Positions 33,625 through 40,646 of a stretch of DNA of 40,646 nt are shown here, piece by piece; within the stretch, counting starts at the first letter, position 1, and each line of letters opens with the position of its first letter. The stretch covers positions 1-40,646 of the forward strand of contig JAKSPK010000021.1 of NCBI GenBank assembly GCA_024404875.1. Reading direction: 5' to 3'. The notes under the pieces are model-generated. The model made no database searches. It was not told the DNA's origin and saw only the letters and a program-made list of their open reading frames with translations. A program made the translations under genes and the position numbers. This DNA comes from Oscillospiraceae bacterium. GTDB lineage: Bacteria; Bacillota; Clostridia; Oscillospirales; Ruminococcaceae.

Positions 33625-34968
33625 TTATAAATATTTCATCGCAGTCATCAGCTCGCTCGGACGGAGCGCAAGTGTCCGGCTGCCGGAGAGCAGCCGTCCG
33701 AGATAATATCTGCCGCTCTGCTGCCGGAGAAGCAGATAGCCTTCTGACTGCATCGCATCCGCCGCAACCGGATCGGTCACAACCGCGAGCCGCAGGAGCG
33801 GTTCCTTCAGGATCGGCTCACCGTTTGCCTGCTGCTCACCGGTATCGAATTCATAGAAAACAATCTCATCGTTTTCCGGAAGCGCCGTAACGCAGCGCTC
33901 CCAGCGGCGCGGGATCAGAAAGACATATCCGTTCTGTCCTGAATAGTAAGAGGATCTTGCGCGGATCAGCTGGTTGTTCCGGCAGACATACCAGTTTGTC
34001 ATGCTGAGCTTTGAAGCCTCCGCCGCGTTAGAGTAGCCGTAAAAGACCGTATTAACCGGTATCTCCGCTTCGCCGTTGCCGTCAATGTCGAGCGTCTGAT
34101 AGCCGCCGGCGCGTATCGTATTCGGGAAACGGTCGGCACGGTCAGAATAATCCAGTTTCAGCCGGTTGTCGCTGTAGTGAAGCACAGCAGTCTGCACGGC
34201 GGTCGCACCAGTCGTACCGTCAATATAGATCGCGGGAATGCTCTCATTCCCGGTTCCGGTCGGCAGATCACCGTAGACCAGTCGCTGGATATCCGTGAAG
34301 GCTTCCGGCAGATTGATCTGCGACTGCGCATAAATGCCGTCCGCACCGAGCGCATAGGCAGTCGCTGCAGCGGGATCCGGTGCCTTTGCAGCCGAAACCG
34401 TGAAAAGCTCCAGCGTGCCGTCCTGATTGAGATCGCGCAGCGCCATTGCGGAATACTGCAGCGAACGCGAGCATTCCAGTGTGCCGTCCGCATAATGATA
34501 GACCTCTGCGGCGTGTTCTGCGCCGTCCACCATGCTGTAGCTGATGATGAGATTCAGACGCGGATTGCTGCCAAGCCGCACCAGATCGACACGATCGATC
34601 TCGGCGCCGGCGGCCGCATATTCGGAAATCGCTCTCCATGCACCGTCTGCCTGATCGAGCATACAGATGCGCAGCGGATTTTCGTCAACAGCATTTCTGC
34701 CGGTCTCATAAAAGACGACCGCTTCATCCGCGCCGTCATCGTCGAGATCCTCAACGAGAAAAGCAGAAAGCCGCTCGCCGGATTTCGGATATTTCAGGCT
34801 GATCTGCGTTCCGGCTGAGCTTTGCAGCACCTGATAGATCTCCTCCTGCTCAGCGGTCAGGCGCGGCGGGCTGAGCAGATTGTCCACGCTTGCAGAAAAG
34901 CCGCAGGCGGGCAGCTGTACTGTCAGCAGGCTGAGCGCCGTGCAGCCAATCACCCATTTCGCAGTCAT
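33625..34968 (-). CDS. Lipoprotein with VCBS/FG-GAP-like Asp-rich repeats
   Basis: 447 aa. A lipoprotein signal peptide with the lipobox LPAC (Cys22) anchors it outside the membrane. Three DxDxDG-like loops (DLDDDGADE, DLNQDGTLE, DIDGNGEAE) each sit in a beta-strand setting, as in calcium-binding FG-GAP/VCBS repeats of beta-propellers. The 447-residue length would allow a propeller. Its ATG overlaps the citrate synthase stop (ATGA), and it precedes the response regulator by 17 bases. The context suggests an outer-surface partner of the two-component system. No enzyme motif is seen. Confidence 0.75.
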   Translation of the reverse strand: MTAKWVIGCTALSLLTVQLPACGFSASVDNLLSPPRLTAEQEEIYQVLQSSAGTQISLKYPKSGERLSAFLVEDLDDDGADEAVVFYETGRNAVDENPLRICMLDQADGAWRAISEYAAAGAEIDRVDLVRLGSNPRLNLIISYSMVDGAEHAAEVYHYADGTLECSRSLQYSAMALRDLNQDGTLELFTVSAAKAPDPAAATAYALGADGIYAQSQINLPEAFTDIQRLVYGDLPTGTGNESIPAIYIDGTTGATAVQTAVLHYSDNRLKLDYSDRADRFPNTIRAGGYQTLDIDGNGEAEIPVNTVFYGYSNAAEASKLSMTNWYVCRNNQLIRARSSYYSGQNGYVFLIPRRWERCVTALPENDEIVFYEFDTGEQQANGEPILKEPLLRLAVVTDPVAADAMQSEGYLLLRQQSGRYYLGRLLSGSRTLALRPSELMTAMKYL

Positions 34969-36320
34969 TCGCGTTCTGCCAGCGGTACATATGGCAATGC
35001 CTTCGCGACGGATTTATACGCCGGACGGATAATCCTGCCGCCGGTCAGCACCTCCTCGATACGATGCGCCGACCAGCCGGCAATGCGCGAAACCGCAAAC
35101 ATCGGCGTCAGCAGTTCTGCCGGGATGCCGAGCATCCGGTAAACCAAGCCGGAATAAAGGTCAACATTCGCGCAGATATTCTTCTGCGCAGCGGAAGCAG
35201 ATTTTTCCGCGACAAGTGCAGGCGTCAGGCGCTCAATCGTATCCAGCAGACGGAAATCTTCCTCGATATCCCTGCCCTTTGCGAGCGCAAAGCCATGCTT
35301 CTTGAGCAATACCGCACGCGGATCGGAGAGCGTATAGACCGCGTGTCCCATGCCGTAGATCAGTCCGGCGCCGTCGCCCTCCTCCTTCCGCAGCACCTTG
35401 CGGATGAAATCGGCGACCTCGCCGTCATTATCGGGATTCTTGATCTTCGCTTTGAAATTGTCAAGCTGCTCAATGACCTTGATATTTGCGCCGCCGTGGC
35501 GGAAGCCCTTGAGCGAGCCGATCGCAGCGGCATAAGCCGAATACGGATCGGTGCCGGAGGAAGTCAGTACGCGGCAGGCGAAAGCAGAGTTGTTTCCGCC
35601 GCCGTGCTCAGCGTGGAGCATCATGCAGATATCGAGCAGATGTGCCTCGTCCTCAGTATACTGGCGATCAAGCCGGAGCAGCGAAAGGATCGTCTGCGCA
35701 TTGGTCTCCTCCGGACGAAGCGGGTGCATGACAAGGCTTGCGCCGTCGAAATGCTGCCGCTTGACCTGATAGGCCGCCGACATGATGACCGGCAGATGTG
35801 CGATCATCGAAACTGCGATGCGCACTTCATTTTCCAGTGAGCGCACCTCGCAGTTATCGTCATAGGAATAGAGTGCCAGCACTGAACGCGCCATTTTATT
35901 CATGACATTATTGGACGGTGCCTTTGCGATCATATCCAGCACAAAGCCGTCCGGCAGCGGACGCAGTCTGGAGATGAGCGAGCGGAATTCTGTCATCTGC
36001 TGTTCATTCGGCAGCTTGCCGAACAGGAGCAGATAGGCCGTCTCCTCATAGCCGTAGCGATGCTCCGTTTCCACGGCATGAACGAGATCGGTGATCTGAT
36101 AGCCGCGGTAGATCAGTTCGCCCGGGATCGGCTCCAGCTCGCCCTCATTCAGCATATAGCCGTGAACATTGCAGACCTTCGTAATGCCCGCGACAACGCC
36201 GGTACCGTCAGAGCGCCTCAGGCCGCGGTTCACCTGATATTTCTGATACATCGCGGGATCGAACACGGCATATTCCCGCAGTCCCTCGCATAGATTTTTA
36301 ATAGATTCATTCATGTCCAT
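34965..36320 (-). CDS. gltA: Citrate synthase
   Basis: 451 aa, matching the long Firmicute type. Active-site regions include LHAEHGGGNNSAFACR (citrate synthase His region), SLKGFRHGGAN and GMGHAVYTLSDPRA (second His and Arg). It condenses acetyl-CoA and oxaloacetate to citrate; in a fermentative anaerobe this supplies 2-oxoglutarate for glutamate. ATG 36320 is about 9 bases after GGAAAGG; a GTG at 36329 overlaps that site. It is the first gene of the operon and has a consensus promoter. 2-methylcitrate synthase activity cannot be excluded by sequence. Confidence 0.92.
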   Translation of the reverse strand: MDMNESIKNLCEGLREYAVFDPAMYQKYQVNRGLRRSDGTGVVAGITKVCNVHGYMLNEGELEPIPGELIYRGYQITDLVHAVETEHRYGYEETAYLLLFGKLPNEQQMTEFRSLISRLRPLPDGFVLDMIAKAPSNNVMNKMARSVLALYSYDDNCEVRSLENEVRIAVSMIAHLPVIMSAAYQVKRQHFDGASLVMHPLRPEETNAQTILSLLRLDRQYTEDEAHLLDICMMLHAEHGGGNNSAFACRVLTSSGTDPYSAYAAAIGSLKGFRHGGANIKVIEQLDNFKAKIKNPDNDGEVADFIRKVLRKEEGDGAGLIYGMGHAVYTLSDPRAVLLKKHGFALAKGRDIEEDFRLLDTIERLTPALVAEKSASAAQKNICANVDLYSGLVYRMLGIPAELLTPMFAVSRIAGWSAHRIEEVLTGGRIIRPAYKSVAKALPYVPLAERE

Positions 36321-36368
36321 TTTGCGCACCCTTTCCGGATCGGATTATGATTATACATATACTGCTTT

Positions 36369-36397
36369 ATTATACCGCTTTTTGAGATTTCTGTCAA
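36369..36397 (-). promoter_or_regulatory. Consensus promoter for citrate synthase operon
   Basis: On the minus strand TTGACA (36397-36392), 17 bases, TATAAT (36374-36369). It lies about 50 bases before the gene and probably drives the lipoprotein and two-component genes as well, since no other convincing promoter is visible before recA. Confidence 0.85.
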
Positions 36398-36491
36398 GCA
36401 AAACGACAGATTTCACCGCACGGACACAGTCCCGACTGCTTATCGGCGATTCCTTTGCAGAGTATACAGGCCGTGCCAGAGAGGAGATCCT

Positions 36492-37454
36492 ATGACCAGA
36501 CATTGGGGATATTATGCAATATGCGCGGCAGTGATGTTCCTGCTGCCGGCGGCAGTTTCAGCAGGCTGTCCGGCGGATGTCACGAAACATGGACTCGCCG
36601 GACAGCCCGCAGAATACTACCGCGTACTGGATTCGCATACGGGCGAAATCCGCGAGGTGCCGGTGCGGGATTATCTGATCGGTGCGGTCGGCGCGGAAAT
36701 GCCTGCATCCTATGCAACGGAGGCACTGAAGGCACAGGCAGTCGCCTGTCACACTTATGCGGAGCGTGTCCGCAAAATGCACGAAGACACGCCGGATCCA
36801 TCGCTCGGCGGCGCAGATTTTTCCGATGATCCCAATGTGTATCAGGCATTTTTCACAGAAGATGCGCTGCGCAGATTCTACGGCAGCAGCTTTTCGGAAT
36901 GCTATGCACGGATTGCCGAAGCCGTCGATGCCGCAGGCGATCAGATCCTCTGTTATGCGGATGAGCCGATCGTTGCAGCATTTCACGCAGTCTCATCCGG
37001 CAAGACCGACAGCGCGGAAAATGTCTGGGGCAATGCACTGCCCTATCTGATCCCCGTTGCATCCGATGCAGACCGAAGTGCGCCCCAATATGCGGAAACA
37101 GTCACTTTTTCAGCGGAGACCGTCCGCCGTACACTGGAAGCGGAGGATCCGGAATGCCGTCTGCCGGAAGATCCGTCAGAATGGTTCTCAGAACCGGAAT
37201 GCTCACCCTCCGGAACCGTTCTCCTCCTGAAAGCCGGTGATAAGTCATGGAGCGGCCAGCAGTTCCGACAGATGTTCGCGCTGCGTTCTGCCTGTTTTTC
37301 CCTGGAATATGCCGACGAGGCATTCCGCTTTGTGACGAGAGGCTTCGGACATGATGTCGGGATGAGCCAGTACGGTGCGGATGCGATGGCGCGGCAGGGC
37401 AGCAGCTATGCGGAGATCCTCGCACATTACTATCCCGGGACAGAGCTGATCTGA
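36492..37454 (+). CDS. spoIID: SpoIID/LytB-domain protein
   Basis: 320 aa with a signal peptide (about 1-24, hydrophobic AICAAVMFLLPAAVSA). The SpoIID domain fills the rest. Typical pieces are VPVRDYLIGAVGAEMPASY, EALKAQAVACHTYA, ESPIVAAFH-like DEPIVAAFHAVSSGKT and the C-terminal GFGHDVGMSQYGADAMA with HYYPGTEL. SpoIID is a peptidoglycan lytic transglycosylase needed for engulfment in endospore formers, so the organism may sporulate; related LytB-type proteins exist in non-sporulators. ATG 36492 follows GAGAGGAG. No clear SigE promoter could be read upstream. Confidence 0.85.
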   Translation: MTRHWGYYAICAAVMFLLPAAVSAGCPADVTKHGLAGQPAEYYRVLDSHTGEIREVPVRDYLIGAVGAEMPASYATEALKAQAVACHTYAERVRKMHEDTPDPSLGGADFSDDPNVYQAFFTEDALRRFYGSSFSECYARIAEAVDAAGDQILCYADEPIVAAFHAVSSGKTDSAENVWGNALPYLIPVASDADRSAPQYAETVTFSAETVRRTLEAEDPECRLPEDPSEWFSEPECSPSGTVLLLKAGDKSWSGQQFRQMFALRSACFSLEYADEAFRFVTRGFGHDVGMSQYGADAMARQGSSYAEILAHYYPGTELI

Positions 37455-37560
37455 GCCGAACGCCTCCGGACTCCGCAAGCCTTTGGAAGACATCGCCGGA
37501 AACACCGTACAAGTCCGCCTGACGGCTTGACGGCAAACCATTATTTCTTTTCTGAACCCA
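37455..37560. other. Intergenic region between spoIID-like gene and basic peptide gene
   Basis: About 100 bases with GC-rich short repeats (GACGGCTTGACGGC near 37520) and no clear terminator or gene. Confidence 0.4.
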
Positions 37561-37589
37561 TTGCACTTTTGTCCGTTGTATGGTATAAT
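37561..37589 (+). promoter_or_regulatory. Promoter of the basic small-protein gene
   Basis: TTGCAC at 37561-37566 and TATAAT at 37584-37589 are 17 bases apart, with TGG before the -10. It closely resembles the promoter at 3319-3347. The leader to the ATG is about 75 bases. Confidence 0.75.
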
Positions 37590-37667
37590 ATAAGCGAGGA
37601 AGCCGTGGCCGCTGCAAATCCGCAGCGCAGCCGGAATCCGCCGCTTACCGTGAAAGGAAGGTTCAGG

Positions 37668-37832
37668 ATGGGACACAGAATCGCAAAGCGCGTCATCCGG
37701 AAGGTCGGACGCAAAGTCGTTGAAAAAGCAGTCGAGCAGATCGCTGAGGCCGTAACCGAGCGTGCTGCAAAGAAGATCCGCAAGACCGTTTTGAAGCGCA
37801 GTGCAGGCAGGATTCTCCGCGCCTTCATATAA
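37668..37832 (+). CDS. 54-aa highly basic helical peptide, unknown function
   Basis: Starts at ATG 37668, which has AAAGGAAGG just upstream and its own promoter. The peptide (MGHRIAKRVIRKVGRK..., ending RILRAFI) has about 20 Lys or Arg residues against four Glu and no Cys, Trp, Tyr or Pro. Charged and Ala/Val/Ile residues alternate in a way that would give a long amphipathic helix. It is followed by the nicotinamidase-like gene 37 bases downstream. Possible roles are nucleic-acid binding, membrane association or antimicrobial activity; none is shown. I recognise no family. The frame is open further upstream without a good start. Confidence 0.65.
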   Translation: MGHRIAKRVIRKVGRKVVEKAVEQIAEAVTERAAKKIRKTVLKRSAGRILRAFI

Positions 37833-37869
37833 ACGCTGTTCCGGCAACTTCCGCAGAAAGGAAAACTTT

Positions 37870-38397
37870 ATGAAAGCACTCATTGTGATTGATATGCAGA
37901 AGGACTTCACGACCGGTGTTCTCGGCAATCCGGAAACGGCTGCCGTCGTAGAACCCGTTGTGAAATATATCAAAGCGTTCCGGAAGGAAAATCCAAACGG
38001 ACTGGTCATCGCTACGCTGGATACTCACACGGAAGATTACCTCAATACGCAGGAGGGCAGGAAACTGCCTGTTCCGCACTGCATTAAGGGTACAAAGGGC
38101 TGGGCGCTCGAAAAGGCCGTGCAGACAGCGCTCGGTGAAGATGCGATCCTTGTAGAAAAGGCTGCATTCGGCGCTGCTGATTTGCCGAAAATCATCGGAA
38201 AGCGGCGTAAAATCGAGGAATTTCAGGTAATCGGCGTCTGCACGGATATCTGCGTCATCAGCAACGCCATGATTCTGAAAGCAGCATTCCCGGAAGTGCC
38301 GGTGAAGATCATCTCCGAATGCTGTGCCGGTGTCACGCCGGAGAGCCATGAGACTGCGCTCGCCGCGATGCGTGCCTGCCAGATGGAGATCGAATAA
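37870..38397 (+). CDS. pncA: Isochorismatase-fold cysteine hydrolase, nicotinamidase-like
   Basis: 175 aa. The catalytic triad of the family is present: Asp8 (VIDMQKDF), Lys97 (LVEKAAF) and Cys128 (VCTDICV). Metal-ligand positions of nicotinamidase are also recognisable: Asp51 and His53 (DTHTEDY), His70 (PVPHCIKGT). This pattern favours PncA, which converts nicotinamide to nicotinate for NAD recycling, over isochorismatase. ATG 37870 follows AAAGGAAAAC. It may be cotranscribed with the basic peptide gene. A convergent terminator lies at 38548-38585. Confidence 0.88.
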   Translation: MKALIVIDMQKDFTTGVLGNPETAAVVEPVVKYIKAFRKENPNGLVIATLDTHTEDYLNTQEGRKLPVPHCIKGTKGWALEKAVQTALGEDAILVEKAAFGAADLPKIIGKRRKIEEFQVIGVCTDICVISNAMILKAAFPEVPVKIISECCAGVTPESHETALAAMRACQMEIE

Positions 38398-38547
38398 TAC
38401 CAACCCCTCAAAATTTCATATGACAATTCCGCTGTGCTGTGTCAGAGTCGCTTGCCTGCGGTCATCCGGGCGACTGTCACCTTTTTTGTCTGACATCTTT
38501 ATCATCGCGCCGTTTTGTCTGTGTTATTCCGCGGAATCAGTATATCA

Positions 38548-38586
38548 AAAAGAAACGCACGCTTCACGAAGCGCGCGTTTCTTTTG
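38548..38586. terminator. Bidirectional intrinsic terminator
   Basis: 38548-38558 pairs perfectly with 38575-38585, and CGCTT/AAGCG (38560-38564 with 38569-38573) extends it to a 4-base loop. A- and T-tracts lie on either side, serving the plus-strand hydrolase gene and the minus-strand antiporter gene. Nothing else is seen between 38398 and 38601. Confidence 0.88.
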
Positions 38587-38601
38587 CATTCATATGATCC
38601 G

Positions 38602-40251
38602 TTATTTTGCAGGCTTGGCGCCGGATTCGGTTTTGGAACGGCTGAACGCACGGATGCCGAACAGCACCGCCAGCAGCAGCGCCAGTGATACACCCAACAC
38701 TACAAATACATTCTGCACAAAGCCGGAAAGCAGATACCCAACCACGCAGACACCGGCGACCGTGAACGCATACGGAAGCTGTGTGGAAACATGATTGACA
38801 TGGTCGCACTGCGCGCCGGTCGAGGCCATGATTGTCGTATCGGAAATCGGAGAGCAGTGGTCGCCGCAGACCGCGCCAGCCAGACAAGCCGAGATGCAAA
38901 TGATCACCATAGACGGGATATCGCCGGATTGGGAGACATTCGCCAGCTCATTGCTGAATACGCCGGTCACAATCGGAATAAGGATGCCGAATGTGCCCCA
39001 CGAGGTACCGGTCGCGAATGCAAGCCCGATTGCAACAACAAAGAGAATCATCGGCAGAAGGATCTGAAGCGCCTTTGCACCCTCCACAACGCCGGAAACA
39101 TATTCGCCGGCCGCGAGCAGATTCGTCATAGTTTTCAGTGTCCATGCAAAAGTCAGGATCAGGATCGCCGGAACCATTTGCTTAAAGCCCTCCGCAGCAG
39201 AATCCATGCACTGCGTAAAGGTCAGGACGCGGCGGCAGAGGAAATAGATGATAATGAGCAGCAATGCGCCCAGTGAACCGATCGCAAGACCAAAAGATGA
39301 ATCGCAGTTTGCAAAGGCATCTATGAAGCCTGTTCCGCTGAAGAAGCCGCCCGTATAGATCATTCCGGTGACGCAGAGTGCAATCAGCAGGACAACCGGC
39401 AGAATCAGATCAATGACTCTTCCGCGGTTGTGCTCCGGCTTTGCATCCTCCGCATAAACCTTGCTGCGCGATGTGAAAAGATCGCCTTTGCGCGCATTTT
39501 CCTCATGCTTTCTCATCGGACCGTAATCGGCATTGCTCAGCGAGATGAAGATGACCATGACGAGCGTGAGCAATGCATAGAGATTATAGGGAATCGTGCG
39601 GATAAACAGCGAGATGCCGTTGACGCCGCTGACCGTTCCCGCGACAGCAGCCGCCCATGATGAAATCGGCGCGATGATGCAGACGGGCGCGGCAGTCGCG
39701 TCGATCAGATAGGCAAGCTTGGAGCGCGAAATCTGATGCTTGTCCGTCACGGGACGTATGACCGATCCGACGGTCAGGCAGTTGAAATAATCATCAACAA
39801 AGATCAGCACGCCGAGCAGAAATGTTGCAAGGCTCGCACCTGTGCGGGACCGGATATGCGCAGCCGCCCATTCACCATAAGCGCGGGAGCCGCCTGCTTT
39901 ATTCATCATCACGACGATGATTCCGAGGATGACAAGAAAGATCAGGATGCCGACATTGTAGGTATCGGACAAATTGGTGATCAATCCTTCGCGGACAATC
40001 GTATTGATCACGCCGGCAAACCCGCCGTCTGTGGTGATCGAATAGAGAACACCGCCTGTCACTATGCCGATGAACAGCGATGAATAGACCTCCTTCGTAA
40101 TAAGCGCCAGACCGATTGCAATGATCGGCGGGAGCAGCGACCACAGAGAACCGACCGCCCCGCTCACAGGCGACTGAGCTGCACAGCAGACCATGAAGAT
40201 CACGATGATCGCTGCAAAAACAATTTTGCTGAGATATTGATTCTTTTTCAT
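38602..40251 (-). CDS. nhaC: NhaC-family Na+/H+ antiporter
   Basis: A 549-aa polytopic membrane protein with more than ten hydrophobic spans. Family stretches include WSLLPPIIAIGLALITKEVYSSLFIGI, VILGIIVVMMNKAGG, GVLIFVDDYFNCLTVGSVIRPVTD and GTSWGTFGILIPI. SVIDATAAPVC-like LIDATAAPVCIIAPISSW is diagnostic of NhaC. It exchanges cytoplasmic Na+ (or another substrate) with protons; some relatives instead move malate/lactate. ATG 40251 overlaps the stop of the upstream transporter gene (ATGA) and follows GGAG. Confidence 0.9.
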   Translation of the reverse strand: MKKNQYLSKIVFAAIIVIFMVCCAAQSPVSGAVGSLWSLLPPIIAIGLALITKEVYSSLFIGIVTGGVLYSITTDGGFAGVINTIVREGLITNLSDTYNVGILIFLVILGIIVVMMNKAGGSRAYGEWAAAHIRSRTGASLATFLLGVLIFVDDYFNCLTVGSVIRPVTDKHQISRSKLAYLIDATAAPVCIIAPISSWAAAVAGTVSGVNGISLFIRTIPYNLYALLTLVMVIFISLSNADYGPMRKHEENARKGDLFTSRSKVYAEDAKPEHNRGRVIDLILPVVLLIALCVTGMIYTGGFFSGTGFIDAFANCDSSFGLAIGSLGALLLIIIYFLCRRVLTFTQCMDSAAEGFKQMVPAILILTFAWTLKTMTNLLAAGEYVSGVVEGAKALQILLPMILFVVAIGLAFATGTSWGTFGILIPIVTGVFSNELANVSQSGDIPSMVIICISACLAGAVCGDHCSPISDTTIMASTGAQCDHVNHVSTQLPYAFTVAGVCVVGYLLSGFVQNVFVVLGVSLALLLAVLFGIRAFSRSKTESGAKPAK

Positions 40252-40646
40252 GATGTCTTTTCTCCGTTTCTGGATTCTTGTTGTCCTGTCAGAAGCTGTG
40301 CAGCGATAACGGAAGCCAGCACGAGTACGCAACCGATGCCCTCCTTCAAACTAAGCTGCTCATGCAGAAACAGCCAACCGGACAGCGCCGCAAAGACCGA
40401 TTCCAGACTCATCAGCAGTGTCGCTGCGGTCGGAGAAGTCTCGCGCTGGCCAAGAATTTGCAGCGTATAGCCGCCGCCGCTGGAAAGGATACCCGCATAG
40501 AGAATCGTATTCCGTGCTGCGAAGATGCGCTCTGCCTTCGGAGATTCAAAGAGCAGCATACAGACGGTCAGGAGGATGCCCGCTGTGAAAAACTGGATGC
40601 AGGACATAACAGCCGGATCGGTATGCTTTTCGCAGAAGTGATCGAC
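40248..40646 (-). CDS. DMT/EamA-family transporter, partial (5' end outside window)
   Basis: The reading frame stays open to the window edge (13 codons before the first ATG), so only the C-terminal 132 residues are seen. They contain about four transmembrane helices of the second EamA repeat, including DPAVMSCIQFFTAG, SGGGYTLQILGQRETSPTAATLLMSLE (given as GYTLQILGQ and SPTAATLLMSLE) and AALSGWLFLHEQLS. The family exports amino acids or metabolites; the substrate is unknown. It is coupled to nhaC by a 4-base overlap. Confidence 0.85.
   Translation of the reverse strand, partial: VDHFCEKHTDPAVMSCIQFFTAGILLTVCMLLFESPKAERIFAARNTILYAGILSSGGGYTLQILGQRETSPTAATLLMSLESVFAALSGWLFLHEQLSLKEGIGCVLVLASVIAAQLLTGQQESRNGEKTS

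Noticed and set aside
37527-37667. Longer 101-aa version of the basic peptide
   Set aside because: The upstream codons contain the promoter and no suitable ribosome binding site; ATG 37668 has one.
1-40646. tRNA, rRNA, CRISPR array, insertion sequence or prophage
   Set aside because: I looked for cloverleafs, spaced direct repeats, transposase motifs and phage genes and found none.

Overview
The window looks like chromosomal DNA of a moderately GC-rich anaerobic Firmicute, most likely a cellulosome-bearing Ruminococcus or close Oscillospiraceae relative. The clues are two secreted enzymes ending in type I dockerins, a sufCBDSU operon, a SpoIID-like protein, ylxM-ffh-rpsP-khpA gene order, strong SigA-type promoters and frequent TTG starts behind good Shine-Dalgarno sites. 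The assignment is inferred from gene content; no rRNA or tRNA lies in the window. I also saw no insertion sequence, phage gene or CRISPR array.

Left part (1-14470). It opens with a gene-free block holding an unusual, highly folded element (18-460) closed by a 25-bp interrupted inverted repeat. Next come an ECF sigma factor with an overlapping 686-aa membrane partner, a P-loop ATPase, a zinc-ribbon/proline-rich membrane protein and a second ECF sigma/membrane partner pair on the opposite strand. A large regulator (periplasmic-binding-protein fold, degenerate GGDEF, AraC-type DNA-binding domain) is then transcribed away from a two-gene operon. That operon encodes a dockerin-bearing polysaccharide deacetylase and a dockerin-bearing HEFGH metallopeptidase.

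Middle part (14471-25161), all genes on the minus strand: sufC-B-D-S-U (Fe-S cluster assembly) behind a consensus promoter whose -35 sits inside a palindrome; an epimerase and iron-type alcohol dehydrogenase pair; and ylxM-ffh-(88-aa membrane protein)-rpsP-khpA, linking protein targeting and translation. Three gaps here hold hairpins, promoters, an AT-rich palindrome and a strand-orphan terminator.

Right part (25162-40646). On the minus strand are two long runs: citrate synthase, a lipoprotein, a two-component system, a YqhQ-like membrane protein, a possible 38-aa small protein and prmC, starting at a consensus promoter; then recA-recX-rimO-pgsA. Diverging from citrate synthase on the plus strand are a SpoIID-like protein, a 54-aa very basic peptide and a nicotinamidase-like hydrolase. 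Converging on them are an NhaC-type antiporter and a DMT transporter cut by the window edge.

The best candidates for something undescribed are the folded element at 18-460, the 38-aa and 54-aa small proteins, the AT-rich palindrome upstream of the epimerase, and the domain combinations of the AraC-type regulator and the dockerin metallopeptidase.
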